From Streptococcus sp. DTU_2020_1001019_1_SI_AUS_MUR_006 (GTDB lineage Bacteria > Bacillota > Bacilli > Lactobacillales > Streptococcaceae), in the NCBI RefSeq assembly GCF_032340315.1, contig NZ_CP135436.1:1633501-1697500 (forward strand): a stretch of DNA of 64,000 nt, read 5' to 3'. This document shows positions 17,399 to 27,261 of the stretch, one piece after another. A program made the position numbers and the translations under genes. The notes under the pieces were generated by a model, which saw nothing but the letters and a program-made list of their open reading frames with translations, did not search any database and had not been told where the DNA came from. Positions within the stretch are counted from its first letter, which is position 1; every line of letters starts with the position of its first letter.

Positions 17399-17427
17399 TT
17401 GCCAACTTTTTTATTTTCTGCTATAAT
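17399..17427 (+). promoter_or_regulatory. Promoter of glnP-glnQ
   Basis: TTGCCA (17399-17404), 17-base spacer, TATAAT (17422-17427), 29 bases before the glnP ATG. Confidence 0.85.
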
Positions 17428-17456
17428 GGGTAAATATTCTGAAAAGGAGACTAAAC

Positions 17457-19631
17457 ATGAAGAAAAAAATCCTTACATTTTTATTATTTTTATTTCCCTT
17501 ATTCTCTTTAGGCTATGCTAATGCGGACACTATCAAGATTGTTAGTGATACAGCTTATGCACCCTTTGAGTTTAAAGATACAGACCAGACTTATAAAGGA
17601 ATTGATGTCGACATTATCAATAAAGTCGCTGAGATAAAAGGATGGAATATCCAAATGTCTTATCCAGGCTTTGATGCTGCTGTCAATGCGGTCCAAGCAG
17701 GGCAAGCAGATGCAATCATGGCTGGTATGACAAAAACCAAAGAACGTGAAAACGTCTTTACCATGTCTGATACATACTATGATACAAAAGTTGTCATCGC
17801 AACGACTAAGTCTAACAAAATCACTAAGTATGAAGAACTCAGTGGTAAAACTGTTGGTGTTAAAAACGGTACTGCCGCACAACGTTTCCTAGAAAGCATC
17901 AAAGATAAATATGGTTTCACTATCAAAACCTTTGATACTGGTGATTTGATGAATAACAGTCTCAGTACAGGTGCTGTAAATGCCATCATGGATGACAAAC
18001 CAGTCATCGAGTACGCTATTAACCAAGGGCAAGATCTCAGTATCAACATGGACGGAGAAGCCGTTGGAAGCTTTGCTTTTGGAGTTAAAAAGGGTAGCAA
18101 GTACGAATACCTGGTTACAGAATTTAACGAAGCTTTAGCTCAGATGAAAAAAGATGGTAGCTTGGACAAAATTATCAATAAATGGACAAATTCTTCTAAA
18201 ACTAGTTCACAAATAACTTCTCTCACTTCTACTACAAGCGCAGGGCAAAAAGCTACTCCAGTCAAATCAAAATACGTTATCGCAAGTGATTCTTCATTTG
18301 CACCATTCGTTTTCCAAAACTCAAGCAACCAGTACACTGGTATTGATATGGACTTGATCAAGGCTATTGCCGAAGACCAAGGTTTTGAAATTGAAATCAC
18401 TAACCCAGGTTTTGACGCTGCTATTAACGCGGTCCAATCTGGTCAAGCCGATGGTATGATTGCTGGTATGTCTGTTACAGACGCTCGTAAAGAAACCTTT
18501 GATTTCTCTGATTCTTACTATACAGCTAATACTATTCTTGGAGTTAAGGAATCAAGTACTATTTCATCTTATGAAGATTTGAATGGTAAAACCGTTGGTG
18601 TAAAAAACGGTACTGCTTCTCAAACCTTCCTAACTGAAAATCAAAGCAAATATGGTTATAAAATTAAAACCTTTGCAGACGGTTCATCTATGTATGACAG
18701 CTTGAACACAGGTTCAATTGACGCCGTGATGGATGACGAACCAGTTCTTAAATACTCTATTAGCCAAGGACAAAAATTAAAAACACCAATCGAAGGTACT
18801 CCAATCGGTGAAACTGCTTTTGCAGTTAAAAAGGGAAGCAATCCTGAATTGATTGAAATGTTCAACAATGGTCTTGCAAATCTTAAAGCAAGTGGTGAAT
18901 TCCAAAAGATTCTTGATAAATACCTTGCAACTGATTCAACAAGTGAATCATCAACTGTTGACGAAACTACTATCTTGGGCTTGTTGAAAAACAACTACAA
19001 ACAACTCCTAAGTGGACTTGGAATTACCCTTTCTCTAGCTTTGATTTCCTTTGCAATTGCGATTGTTATCGGGATTATCTTTGGTATGTTTAGCGTTAGT
19101 CCTTATAAATCACTTCGTCTTATTTCAGAAATCTTTGTCGATGTGATTCGTGGTATTCCATTGATGATTCTTGCTGCCTTTATCTTCTGGGGAGTTCCTA
19201 ACTTTATTGAATCTCTTACAGGCCAACAGAGTCCAATCAATGACTTTGTCGCTGGTACAATCGCCCTCTCGCTAAACTCAGCTGCCTACATCGCTGAAAT
19301 TGTTCGCGGTGGTATTAAGGCTGTTCCTATCGGACAAATGGAAGCTAGTCGAAGCCTTGGTATCTCTTACAGTAAAACCATGCGTAAGATTGTCTTGCCA
19401 CAAGCAACCAAACTCATGCTTCCAAACTTCGTCAACCAATTTGTCATCGCTTTGAAAGATACAACTATCGTATCTGCAATCGGTTTGGTCGAACTCTTCC
19501 AGACTGGTAAGATTATCATTGCTCGTAACTACCAAAGTTTCAAAATGTATGCAATTCTCGCAGTCTTCTATCTTGTGATTATCACTCTTCTTACTAGACT
19601 TGCAAAACGCTTAGAAAAGAGGATTCAATAA
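17457..19631 (+). CDS. glnP: Glutamine-type amino acid ABC transporter, fused binding protein and permease
   Basis: 724 residues. A signal peptide (1-23) is followed by two tandem type-3 solute-binding domains (about 24-245 and 270-498), which share the repeated text [21 protein letters not shown] and [21 protein letters not shown]. Then comes a permease domain (about 508-724) with membrane segments and the EAA-like loop ([20 protein letters not shown]). This fused double-receptor form is known for glutamine and glutamate uptake in lactic acid bacteria. glnQ overlaps its stop (TAATG). Exact substrate is inferred from the family. Confidence 0.9.
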   Translation: MKKKILTFLLFLFPLFSLGYANADTIKIVSDTAYAPFEFKDTDQTYKGIDVDIINKVAEIKGWNIQMSYPGFDAAVNAVQAGQADAIMAGMTKTKERENVFTMSDTYYDTKVVIATTKSNKITKYEELSGKTVGVKNGTAAQRFLESIKDKYGFTIKTFDTGDLMNNSLSTGAVNAIMDDKPVIEYAINQGQDLSINMDGEAVGSFAFGVKKGSKYEYLVTEFNEALAQMKKDGSLDKIINKWTNSSKTSSQITSLTSTTSAGQKATPVKSKYVIASDSSFAPFVFQNSSNQYTGIDMDLIKAIAEDQGFEIEITNPGFDAAINAVQSGQADGMIAGMSVTDARKETFDFSDSYYTANTILGVKESSTISSYEDLNGKTVGVKNGTASQTFLTENQSKYGYKIKTFADGSSMYDSLNTGSIDAVMDDEPVLKYSISQGQKLKTPIEGTPIGETAFAVKKGSNPELIEMFNNGLANLKASGEFQKILDKYLATDSTSESSTVDETTILGLLKNNYKQLLSGLGITLSLALISFAIAIVIGIIFGMFSVSPYKSLRLISEIFVDVIRGIPLMILAAFIFWGVPNFIESLTGQQSPINDFVAGTIALSLNSAAYIAEIVRGGIKAVPIGQMEASRSLGISYSKTMRKIVLPQATKLMLPNFVNQFVIALKDTTIVSAIGLVELFQTGKIIIARNYQSFKMYAILAVFYLVIITLLTRLAKRLEKRIQ

Positions 19632-20371
19632 TGTCTAAATTAAAAATCGATGTCGATAATTTACATAAGCAATATGGTAAAAACAAAGTCCTTAAAGGAA
19701 TCTCAGCAAAATTCTATGAAGGAGATGTTGTTTGTATCATTGGACCTTCTGGTTCAGGTAAATCAACTTTCTTGCGTAGCTTGAATCTCCTTGAGGAAGG
19801 TACAAAAGGTCACATCACAGTTAATGGCTATGATTTGACGGATAAAGCAACCAACGTGGACCACGTTCGTGAAAATATCGGAATGGTGTTCCAGCACTTC
19901 AATCTTTTCCCTCACATGACGGTATTGGAAAATATCACTTTCGCACCAGTAGAGCATAAGTTAATGACTAAGGCCGAAGCTGAAAAATTGGGAATGGAAC
20001 TCCTTGAAAAAGTTGGATTGGCTGATAAGGCTAATGCAAATCCTGAAAGCCTATCAGGTGGTCAAAAACAGCGTGTGGCTATCGCTCGCGGTCTAGCCAT
20101 GAACCCTGATATCATGCTCTTTGACGAACCAACTTCTGCCCTTGACCCTGAGATGGTCGGTGACGTTCTTAACGTTATGAAGGAATTGGCTGAACAAGGC
20201 ATGACCATGATCATCGTAACCCACGAAATGGGATTTGCCCGCAAGGTTGCCAATCGTGTTATCTTTACTGCAGATGGTGAATTCCTTGAGGACGGTACAC
20301 CTGACCAAATCTTTGATAACCCACAACATCCTCGTCTTAAAGAATTTTTAGACAAGGTTCTAAACGCCTAG
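19631..20371 (+). CDS. glnQ: Amino acid ABC transporter ATP-binding protein
   Basis: 246 residues. Walker A ([15 protein letters not shown], about 36-50), Q-loop ([13 protein letters not shown]), signature ([14 protein letters not shown]), Walker B ([15 protein letters not shown]) and H-loop (VTHEMGFA) are complete. It energises the GlnP permease; the two ORFs are translationally coupled through TAATG. An IS element inserted 9 bases after its stop separates it from its terminator at 21842-21886. Confidence 0.95.
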   Translation: MSKLKIDVDNLHKQYGKNKVLKGISAKFYEGDVVCIIGPSGSGKSTFLRSLNLLEEGTKGHITVNGYDLTDKATNVDHVRENIGMVFQHFNLFPHMTVLENITFAPVEHKLMTKAEAEKLGMELLEKVGLADKANANPESLSGGQKQRVAIARGLAMNPDIMLFDEPTSALDPEMVGDVLNVMKELAEQGMTMIIVTHEMGFARKVANRVIFTADGEFLEDGTPDQIFDNPQHPRLKEFLDKVLNA

Positions 20372-20387
20372 AAGAAGTTTGAACTGC

Positions 20388-20423
20388 ACCCCAAAAGTTA
20401 GACATAAAAATCTAACTTTTGGG
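20388..20423 (+). other. Hairpin spanning the left end of the IS
   Basis: CCCCAAAAGTTAGA is followed after a short loop by TCTAACTTTTGGGG and then a T-rich tract. Part of the left inverted repeat is repeated inside the element, creating a terminator-like stem. It could stop glnPQ readthrough from entering the transposase gene, or hide its ribosome site. Confidence 0.6.
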
Positions 20424-20434
20424 GTATTTTTATT

Positions 20435-20950
20435 ATGAAATTAACTTATGATGATAAAGTTCAGATCTATGAACTTAGAAAACAAGGATATAGCATAGAG
20501 AAGCTTTCAAATAAATTTGGGATCAACAATTCTAATATTAGGTACATGATTAAATTGATTGATCGTTACGGAATAGAGTTCGTCAAAAAAGGAAAAAATC
20601 GTTACTATTCTCCTGATTTAAAGCAAGAAATGATTCATAAAGTCTTACATGAAGGCTGGACTAAAGATAGAGTTTCTCTTGAATACGGCCTCCCAAGTCG
20701 TACGATACTTCTTAATTGGCTAGCACAATACAAGAAAAACGGGTATACTATTGTTGAGAAAACAAGAGGGAGACCAACTAAAATGGGACGTAAGCTAAAA
20801 ACGAGACCTGAAGAGAGGACAGAATTAGAACGTCTTCAAGCAGAAAATGAGTACCTGAGAGCGGAGAATGCCATCCTAAAAAAGTTGAGAGAACTCCGAT
20901 TGAAGGAGGAAAAAGAGAAAGAAGAAAGACAGAAATTGTTCAAGAATTAA
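20435..20950 (+). CDS. IS3-family transposase OrfA
   Basis: 171 residues. Two helix-turn-helix units (about 1-50 and 55-105, including [20 protein letters not shown] and [21 protein letters not shown]) bind the terminal repeats. A C-terminal leucine-zipper-like helix ([20 protein letters not shown]) mediates multimerisation. At 20878-20884 the sequence A AAA AAG in the OrfA frame is a classic -1 slippery heptamer; the -1 frame stays open from there into OrfB, so an OrfAB fusion is expected. Stop overlaps the OrfB ATG (TAATG). Confidence 0.9.
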   Translation: MKLTYDDKVQIYELRKQGYSIEKLSNKFGINNSNIRYMIKLIDRYGIEFVKKGKNRYYSPDLKQEMIHKVLHEGWTKDRVSLEYGLPSRTILLNWLAQYKKNGYTIVEKTRGRPTKMGRKLKTRPEERTELERLQAENEYLRAENAILKKLRELRLKEEKEKEERQKLFKN

Positions 20951-21783
20951 TGACTGAGTTTTCGTTAGATATTCTTCTAAAAGCCATTAAACTAGCTCGT
21001 TCGACCTACTACTATCACTTGAAACAGCTAGACAAACCAGATAAGGACCAAGAGCTTAAAGCTGAAATTCAATCCATTTTTATCGAACATAAGGGAAATT
21101 ATGGTTATCGTCGGATTCATTTAGAACTAAGAAATCGTGGTTATCTGGTAAATCATAAAAGAGTTCAACGCTTGATGAAAGTACTCAATTTACAAGCTAA
21201 AATGCGACAGAAACGAAAATATTCTTCTCATAAAGGAGACGTTGGTAAGAAAGCAGATAACCTTATTCAACGCCAATTTGAAGCCGCCAAACCAATGGAA
21301 AAGTGCTACACAGATGTGACAGAATTTGCCATTCCAGCAAGCAGTCAAAAACTCTACTTATCACCAGTTTTAGATGGCTTTAATAGCGAAATTATCGCCT
21401 ATAATCTTTCAACTTCACCAAACTTAGAACAAGTGGAAGCTATGTTAAACCAGGCCTTCACAGAGAAGTACTATGAGAATACGATTCTCCATAGTGACCA
21501 AGGATGGCAATACCAACACGATTTTTATCATCATTTTTTAAAGAATAAGGGAATCCAACCATCTATGTCACGTAAGGGGAATAGCCCAGATAACGGTATG
21601 ATGGAATCTTTCTTTGGCATTCTTAAGACTGAAATGTTTTATGGTTATGAGAATACGTTTCAGTCACTTGAGCACTTGGAACAAGCTATTGTAGACTATA
21701 TTGATTACTACAACAACAAACGAATTAAGGTAAAACTAAAAGGACTTAGTCCTGTACAATACAGAACTAAATCCTTTGCTTAA
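20950..21783 (+). CDS. IS3-family transposase OrfB (DDE catalytic part)
   Basis: 277 residues. The HTH_21 region (about 35-85; HKGNYGYRRIHLELRNRG) precedes the rve-type integrase core. Catalytic residues are visible as D in CYTDVTEFAIP (about 120), D in LHSDQGWQYQ (about 180), and E in NGMMESFFGILKTEM (about 216), the DD(35)E arrangement. It is probably made mainly as an OrfAB fusion by frameshifting, or by re-initiation at the overlapping ATG. Confidence 0.92.
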   Translation: MTEFSLDILLKAIKLARSTYYYHLKQLDKPDKDQELKAEIQSIFIEHKGNYGYRRIHLELRNRGYLVNHKRVQRLMKVLNLQAKMRQKRKYSSHKGDVGKKADNLIQRQFEAAKPMEKCYTDVTEFAIPASSQKLYLSPVLDGFNSEIIAYNLSTSPNLEQVEAMLNQAFTEKYYENTILHSDQGWQYQHDFYHHFLKNKGIQPSMSRKGNSPDNGMMESFFGILKTEMFYGYENTFQSLEHLEQAIVDYIDYYNNKRIKVKLKGLSPVQYRTKSFA

Positions 21784-21841
21784 ATTAATTGTCTAACTTT
21801 TTGGGATCAGTACAGTTAGGCAAAAAGTCTTTATAATCAAA

Positions 21842-21886
21842 AAAACGCATTGTATCAGGTATAAAAAACTTGATATTATGCGTTTT
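21842..21886 (+). terminator. glnPQ terminator displaced by the IS
   Basis: AAAACGCAT pairs with ATGCGTTTT, with an inner ATCAGG/CTTGAT arm. It lies just past the IS right end, where glnQ would have ended before the insertion. The T run after the stem is short. Confidence 0.6.
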
Positions 21887-21916
21887 ATTGTGGGAGAATT
21901 TACTTCGGTTTCTCCT

Positions 21917-22157
21917 AATACTCAATGAAAATCAAAGAGCAAACTAGGAAGCTAGCCGCAGGTTGCTCAAAGCACTGCTTTGAGGTTGTAGATAGAACTG
22001 ATGAAGTCAGCTCAAAACACTGTTTTGAGGTTGTAGATGGAACTGATGAAGTCAGCTCAAAACACTGTTTTGAGGTTGTAAATAGAACTGACGAAGTCAG
22101 TAACATATATACGATAAGGCGACGCTGACGTGGTTTGAAGAGAATTTCGAAGAGTAT
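21917..22157 (+). repeat. BOX element, A-B-B-C arrangement
   Basis: Begins TAATACTCAATGAAAATC (boxA), continues with two near-identical 45-base boxB units (TGAGGTTGTAGAT...GTCAGCTCAAAACAC), and ends with boxC (AACATATATACGATAAGGCG to CGAAGAGTAT). This is the mosaic repeat of pneumococcus and relatives, thought to be mobilised in trans and to affect neighbouring gene expression. It sits between the glnQ terminator and the zwf promoter. A second copy with the same arrangement is at 58133-58374. Confidence 0.92.
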
Positions 22158-22203
22158 GAAATTAAGTTTATGCCCAGACTCTTAATATAGACGTATTGGA
22201 TTT

Positions 22204-22232
22204 TTGGATTTTTTAGAAAATTATGATAAAAT
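22204..22232 (+). promoter_or_regulatory. Probable promoter of zwf
   Basis: TTGGAT (22204-22209), 17-base spacer ending TGA, TAAAAT (22227-22232). The TG before the -10 makes it an extended -10 type. It lies 47 bases past the BOX element. Confidence 0.6.
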
Positions 22233-22303
22233 AAAGGATATGAAAAATGGGGACTCCTCATGCCTAGTTTAACTAGGAAACAAAATAGAAATTAGGTAGC
22301 TAG

Positions 22304-23791
22304 ATGTCATCAAAAGTTATTGTTACAATTTTCGGTGCAAGTGGGGATTTGGCCAAACGTAAGCTCTACCCTTCACTTTTTAGACTTTATAAATCAGGTA
22401 ATCTTTCTGATCATTTTGCTGTTATTGGAACTGCTCGTAGACCTTGGAGTAAGGAGTATTTCGAATCTGTCGTTGTCGAATCTATTTTAGACTTGGCAGA
22501 TAGTGTGGAAGAAGCTCAAGCATTTGCGAGTCATTTTTACTATCAAAGCCACGATGTTAATGACACTGAGCACTATATCGAATTACGCAAGCTTCAAGCT
22601 GAATTAAACGAAAAATATCAGACTGAGCACAACAAACTCTTCTTCCTCTCAATGGCACCTCAGTTCTTTGGTACCATCGCCAAACACCTCAAATCAGAGC
22701 AAATTGTTGATGGTAAAGGCTTTGAACGTTTGATCGTTGAGAAACCTTTTGGAACAGACTATGAGACTGCAAGCAAACTAAACGAAGAACTCCTAGCTAC
22801 TTTTAACGAAGAGCAAATCTATCGTATCGACCACTATCTCGGTAAAGAAATGATTCAAAGTATTTTTGCCATTCGATTTGCAAATATGATTTTTGAAAAT
22901 GTTTGGAATCGTGAGCACATCGATAACGTACAGATTACCTTTGCAGAGCGTCTAGGTGTTGAAGAACGTGGTGGCTACTATGATGAGTCTGGTGCCCTTC
23001 GAGACATGGTTCAAAACCATACCCTCCAGCTCCTATCACTCCTTGCTATGGACAAACCTGCAAGCTTTACAAAGGATGATATTCGAGCTGAAAAAATCAA
23101 GGTATTTAAGAACCTCTACCACCCTACAGATGAGGAACTTAAAGAACAATTCATCCGTGGTCAATATCGTTCTGGTAAAGTTGATGGCATGAAATACATC
23201 TCTTACCGTAGTGAACCAAATGTTAACCCTGAATCTATGACAGAAACCTTTGCTTCAGGTGCCTTCTTTGTAAATACTGATCGCTTCCGTGATGTACCTT
23301 TCTTCTTCCGTACAGGGAAACGCCTAACAGAAAAAGGAACACATGTGAACATTGTTTTCAAGCAAATGGATTCCATTTTCGGAGAACCACTAGCACCGAA
23401 TGTGCTTACTATCTACATCCAACCAACTGAAGGATTCTCTCTCAGTCTTAACGGTAAAAAGGTCGGGGAAGAGTTTAGCCTTGCGCCAAATTCTCTTGAC
23501 TATCGAACAGATGCAACTGCAACAGGTGCTTCGCCAGACCCATATGAAAAACTCATCTATGATGTTTTGAACAATAATTCAACTAACTTTAGCCATTGGG
23601 ATGAAGTGAGTGCCTCATGGAAATTGATTGACCGTATTGAAAAGCTTTGGGCTGAAAACGGTGCTCCACTCCATGACTACAAGGCTGGTAGCATGGGACC
23701 TCAAGCTAGCTTTGAACTCCTTGAAAAATACGGTGCTGAGTGGACTTGGCAACCAGATATCGCCTATCGTAAAGATGGTAGACTAGAATAA
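22304..23791 (+). CDS. zwf: Glucose-6-phosphate 1-dehydrogenase
   Basis: 495 residues. Oxidises glucose 6-phosphate to 6-phosphogluconolactone with NADP, the entry step of the oxidative pentose phosphate pathway and a main NADPH source. The N-terminal dinucleotide fold shows FGASGDLAKRKLYPSL (about 10-25). EKPFG (146-150) and the active-site motif RIDHYLGKE (174-182), with the catalytic His, are intact. Single gene between its own promoter and the palindromic terminator shared with ftsY. Confidence 0.96.
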   Translation: MSSKVIVTIFGASGDLAKRKLYPSLFRLYKSGNLSDHFAVIGTARRPWSKEYFESVVVESILDLADSVEEAQAFASHFYYQSHDVNDTEHYIELRKLQAELNEKYQTEHNKLFFLSMAPQFFGTIAKHLKSEQIVDGKGFERLIVEKPFGTDYETASKLNEELLATFNEEQIYRIDHYLGKEMIQSIFAIRFANMIFENVWNREHIDNVQITFAERLGVEERGGYYDESGALRDMVQNHTLQLLSLLAMDKPASFTKDDIRAEKIKVFKNLYHPTDEELKEQFIRGQYRSGKVDGMKYISYRSEPNVNPESMTETFASGAFFVNTDRFRDVPFFFRTGKRLTEKGTHVNIVFKQMDSIFGEPLAPNVLTIYIQPTEGFSLSLNGKKVGEEFSLAPNSLDYRTDATATGASPDPYEKLIYDVLNNNSTNFSHWDEVSASWKLIDRIEKLWAENGAPLHDYKAGSMGPQASFELLEKYGAEWTWQPDIAYRKDGRLE

Positions 23792-23799
23792 TCAAAAAC

Positions 23800-23825
23800 A
23801 ATCCTGCAAGAATTCTTGCAGGATT
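23800..23825. terminator. Bidirectional terminator between zwf and ftsY
   Basis: A perfect 26-base palindrome (AATCCTGCAAGAA and its complement) lies between the convergent genes, with TTCTTTT on one side and TGTTTTTG on the other. Confidence 0.9.
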
Positions 23826-23830
23826 TTCTT

Positions 23831-25276
23831 TTATATCAAACCTTCTAGAAGGCCCTTCATAAAGTTTTCAGAGTTAAACTCACCGATATCATCGATTTTT
23901 TCACCAAATCCAATCAACTTAACAGGAATATTGAGTTCTTCACGGATAGCCAGAACGACACCACCTCGGGCAGTTCCATCAATTTTGGTTAAGACAATTC
24001 CTGTAACAGGAGTAATTTTTGAAAACTCTTTGGCTTGTACAAGAGCATTTTGACCTGTTGAGGCATCCAGAGCTAGGAAGGTTTCATGCGGAGCTTCTGG
24101 CACAACACGTTTAATGATACGACCAATTTTTTCCAACTCTGCCATCAAGTTTTCCTTATTTTGTAAACGGCCAGCTGTATCAATCATGAGAATATCAACA
24201 CCTTCAGCCACCGCACGTTCCATCCCATCAAAAACCACACTCGCTGGATCTGCTTTTTCAGGTCCAGTAACCACAGGAACATCTACACGACGACCCCATT
24301 CTGCTAGCTGAGCTACCGCACCAGCACGGAAGGTATCTGCAGCAACAAGCATAACCTTTTTACCAGCTTGTTTGTATCGATTAGCTAATTTACCAATTGA
24401 AGTTGTTTTCCCGACACCATTAACACCTACAAAGAGCATGACTGTCAAACCATCTTGGAAGTTAATGCTTTCATTGTACTGTCCATCTTTTTCGTAAAGC
24501 TCTACCAATTTTTCGATGATCACACGACGGAGGACATCTGGTTTCTTGGCATTTTCAAGTTTTGCTTCATAGCGCAATTCTTCAGTGAGATTTGAAGCTA
24601 CCTGTACACCAACGTCACTCATGATTAAGAGTTCTTCAAGTTCTTCGAAGAATTCTTCATCAACAGAGCGGAAGTTAGCAAAGAAAGCATTCAAACGAGC
24701 TCCAAAGCCCGTACGAGTTTTCTTGAGACTGCGGTCATATTTTTCCTGTACAGTCTCTTGAACTTGAGGAATTTCTTCGATTACTAGATCTTCTTCCACT
24801 TTTTCAGAAGTGTCTGCTTCCGTTTCGTCTGATTGAGCTTGATTAGCTTCTTCATCGTCGCTATCACTTGAAGGTACTTCTTCGACTGGTGACTCAAGTT
24901 CTTCTGCTACAAACTCTGCTACCTCTTGAGCTCTTTCTTCAACTTCTGTTGACTCTGACTCTTCCTGACAACAATGACACTCAGTTTCCTCTTCAAACTG
25001 AGTCTCTTCTTCCTGAGGGGTGGTTTCTGCTTCAACTGTTTCTAGAGTAGTTTCTGCTACTGGTTCTTCCGACTCACTAGCTTCTTTAGAATAAGTTTCC
25101 TCAAATTCTGAACTTTGGTCGGTTTCTTCAGTATTCTTCACTTCAACTTCTTCAGTTCCAAGTGCTTCAACTTCCTCGCTAGGTTCTGTCAGATCCAAGT
25201 TTTCCAAAGCTTCTTTAACAACTTCTTCGATTTTTGGTTCTTCTTTTCTACCAAATAAACGGTCAAATAATCCCAT
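23831..25276 (-). CDS. ftsY: Signal recognition particle receptor FtsY
   Basis: 481 residues. The membrane-side partner of Ffh in cotranslational targeting. An acidic A domain of about 170 residues (very rich in E) precedes the N domain (about 185-270) and the GTPase G domain: G1 GVNGVGKTT (285-293), AADTFRAGAVAQL, DTAGR, and LTKIDGTARGG. The A domain holds an unusual Cys cluster, ECHCC (99-103), in an otherwise Cys-poor protein. Three bases upstream lies the first Cof-type gene. Confidence 0.95.
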   Translation of the reverse strand: MGLFDRLFGRKEEPKIEEVVKEALENLDLTEPSEEVEALGTEEVEVKNTEETDQSSEFEETYSKEASESEEPVAETTLETVEAETTPQEEETQFEEETECHCCQEESESTEVEERAQEVAEFVAEELESPVEEVPSSDSDDEEANQAQSDETEADTSEKVEEDLVIEEIPQVQETVQEKYDRSLKKTRTGFGARLNAFFANFRSVDEEFFEELEELLIMSDVGVQVASNLTEELRYEAKLENAKKPDVLRRVIIEKLVELYEKDGQYNESINFQDGLTVMLFVGVNGVGKTTSIGKLANRYKQAGKKVMLVAADTFRAGAVAQLAEWGRRVDVPVVTGPEKADPASVVFDGMERAVAEGVDILMIDTAGRLQNKENLMAELEKIGRIIKRVVPEAPHETFLALDASTGQNALVQAKEFSKITPVTGIVLTKIDGTARGGVVLAIREELNIPVKLIGFGEKIDDIGEFNSENFMKGLLEGLI

Positions 25277-25279
25277 GCT

Positions 25280-26098
25280 TTAGTTCTCCTTCAGTACATA
25301 TTTTTCAATGGCCCAGGCAACAGCTTCCTCGTCATTGGTCATAGGGGTTACTACATTTGCAACTTCCTTGACCTCAGGCACAGCATTTTGCATGGCAACG
25401 CCGAGTCCTGCCCATTCTATCATAGAAAGGTCATTGGCCTCATCTCCACAAGCCATCACCTGACTTTGGTCAATTCCTAGGTGGTCGATTAATTTAGCTA
25501 ATCCAGTAGCCTTATGAACGTTCTTTGGCGACCATTCCAAAAGCATGTCGCGAGATTTAAAAATTTCGTAGTTGTTAAACAAGCCTGGTGAAATATTAGC
25601 AATTGCTGCATCCAAAGGTTCTTGAGGAAAGGCAGTCACACATTTATTGTATGTTACTTGACTAGACAAATCTTCAAAAGCAGTTGGAACAAAAGTTAGA
25701 GCCGGGTTAAACTGAGCATATAAACTTTCTTGGTCAGACTGAATCTGATAAACTGTTCCTTCTGAAATTGCATCTAAGGGAATATTTAGTTTTTCAGTTT
25801 CTTCATAAATACGTGTCACATCATCAATGGAGAATACTGTCTTATCGAGGATTTCACCTGTATTTTTTTGAACCAATCCACCATTAAAGGTGATAGTATA
25901 CTCATCATCATGACCATCTGTATCAAGTTCTTTAAGGAAGAAATCCATGGCCTTGAGAGGACGTCCAGTTGTTAGGACTACCTTGACCCCTTGTTCACGC
26001 GCAGCCTTTAAAGTTGCCTTGGTACGATCAGTTAATTTCTTGTCTGTCGTCAGCAAGGTTCCATCTAAGTCTAGGGCAATTAATTTAATATCTGCCAT
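25280..26098 (-). CDS. Cof-type HAD-superfamily sugar phosphatase
   Basis: 272 residues. HAD motif I DLDGTLLTTDKKL (about 9-21), motif II TTGRP, motif III Lys, and motif IV GDEANDLSMIEWAG are intact, with the C2B cap of the YidA/Cof group between. These enzymes dephosphorylate sugar phosphates and related metabolites with broad specificity. Its ATG overlaps the stop of the preceding Cof gene (TAATG), and ftsY follows after 3 bases, so all three are one transcript. Confidence 0.9.
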   Translation of the reverse strand: MADIKLIALDLDGTLLTTDKKLTDRTKATLKAAREQGVKVVLTTGRPLKAMDFFLKELDTDGHDDEYTITFNGGLVQKNTGEILDKTVFSIDDVTRIYEETEKLNIPLDAISEGTVYQIQSDQESLYAQFNPALTFVPTAFEDLSSQVTYNKCVTAFPQEPLDAAIANISPGLFNNYEIFKSRDMLLEWSPKNVHKATGLAKLIDHLGIDQSQVMACGDEANDLSMIEWAGLGVAMQNAVPEVKEVANVVTPMTNDEEAVAWAIEKYVLKEN

Positions 26099-26889
26099 TA
26101 TAACCCCTCCATATAAGCGATAACTGATTGGTCTTTATGGTGACCGATAACTGTTTCGGCAAGTTCCAAAATCTCTGGGCGAGCATTTTCAGGTGCGACT
26201 GGGTGCCCTACAACTTGCATCATGTGAAGGTCATTGAGATTGTCACCGAAGGCCATCACTTGATCCATATTCAGATTTAACTTCTTAGCTAATTCGACAA
26301 TCGCAACTCCCTTGTCCACATAATCAAGAACAATATCAATGGATTCAAAACCTGTCGTCATTGCCTTAACACCAGGAACATGTTCATTGACCCAAGCTTC
26401 GCCAGCTTCTACTGTCTCTTCTGTAAAGTTAGTTGTGAATTTGAAAATCTCATCGGTAATATCTTCTAGACTAGCTACTTTTTGAATATTCTCATTGTAA
26501 TGATGACTAAACATGAGATAGGTTTCATCAACCGTATCTAGAACATAGCATGCTTTTTTACCTGTCAAGAGCATCTTCTTTTCATCAAAATAAGGTGAAG
26601 TCTTTAGCTTTTCAAAAGTTGATAGGTAAAAATCTCTAGGCATGGTCGCTTCATAGAGGTCTTGTCCATGAAAACGAACGAGACTCCCATTTTCGGCGAT
26701 AAAAATAATCTCATCTTTGACATCCGTAAAATGTTTCTCTAAGGACAAAAGACCACGTCCTGATGCTACAGCAAAATAGATTCCTCTCTCTTTGTAGGAT
26801 GAGAGAAGAGCTTTTAAGCGCTCCATATCAAATTGGCCAGCTTCATCCAAAAAAGTCCCGTCCATATCTGTGGCAATGAGTTTTATCAT
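26098..26889 (-). CDS. Cof-type HAD-superfamily phosphatase
   Basis: 263 residues from the ATG at 26889, chosen for the AAAGGAGATAATTGT site; a longer frame adds 12 unlikely residues. Motif I is ATDMDGTFLDEAGQFD, motif II VASGRG, and motif IV GDNLNDLHMMQ. Same family as the next gene but clearly divergent, so not a recent duplicate. First gene of the cof-cof-ftsY transcript. Confidence 0.9.
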   Translation of the reverse strand: MIKLIATDMDGTFLDEAGQFDMERLKALLSSYKERGIYFAVASGRGLLSLEKHFTDVKDEIIFIAENGSLVRFHGQDLYEATMPRDFYLSTFEKLKTSPYFDEKKMLLTGKKACYVLDTVDETYLMFSHHYNENIQKVASLEDITDEIFKFTTNFTEETVEAGEAWVNEHVPGVKAMTTGFESIDIVLDYVDKGVAIVELAKKLNLNMDQVMAFGDNLNDLHMMQVVGHPVAPENARPEILELAETVIGHHKDQSVIAYMEGL

Positions 26890-27261
26890 ACAATTATCTC
26901 CTTTTTTTGAATTAGGGGTGTGCAAAGGGCATTTAGGGTGTGCAACGGAACAATTCGATTGGATGATAAATCATCTCAATCTCATACGCTTGCCACTATT
27001 TAGTGGTCAAGCTAGTTCCCTTACTAACTTCACTGCTAGAACTTTCGCCTATAACAATTTCGTGTCGCATTTTTAACGATTTAGGCAATCCCCATCATTT
27101 CTCATCTCTGTTAATCCTTTATATTATATCATAAAATGAATGTCTCATTCCATTCATAAAAACAGTCAGATCATATTTCTATGACCTGACCATTTTTGAA
27201 GTGGACTTCTATTTTTGTAAATTTACAAAATAACATTGCTTACATTTGTTATGTAGTTTTA
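26890..27261. other. Intergenic stretch; no gene, one terminator hairpin
   Basis: Holds the upstream region of the Cof genes and the hairpin listed at 27160-27197. An imperfect repeat (GGGTGTGCAA twice near 26915-26945) is visible. No open frame is supported. Confidence 0.5.
27160..27197. terminator. Terminator-like hairpin behind the aldo/keto reductase remnant
   Basis: GTCAGATCATA (27166-27176) pairs with TATGACCTGAC (27181-27191) around TTTC, with AAAAAC on the left and CATTTTTG on the right, so it could work in both directions. Confidence 0.65.

Larger units (their letters stand above)
20380..21814 (+). mobile_element. IS3-family (IS150-group) insertion sequence, intact
   Basis: 1435 bases. 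The left end TGAACTGCACCCCAAAAGTTAG and the inverted right end TGTACTGATCCCAAAAAGTTAG form imperfect terminal repeats of about 25 bases that end in AGACA. The 3-base direct repeat GTT flanks both ends (20377-20379 and 21815-21817), a target duplication. Two ORFs joined by an A6G slippery site lie inside, so the copy looks transposition-competent. Confidence 0.9.

Noticed and set aside
21915..22128. Open frames of 63 and 67 codons on both strands
   Set aside because: They are translations of BOX repeat units; the same frames recur in the second BOX at 58132-58345.
21917..22128. Possible CRISPR-like repeats
   Set aside because: The 45-base units are contiguous without spacers and match the BOX element; no cas genes are present.
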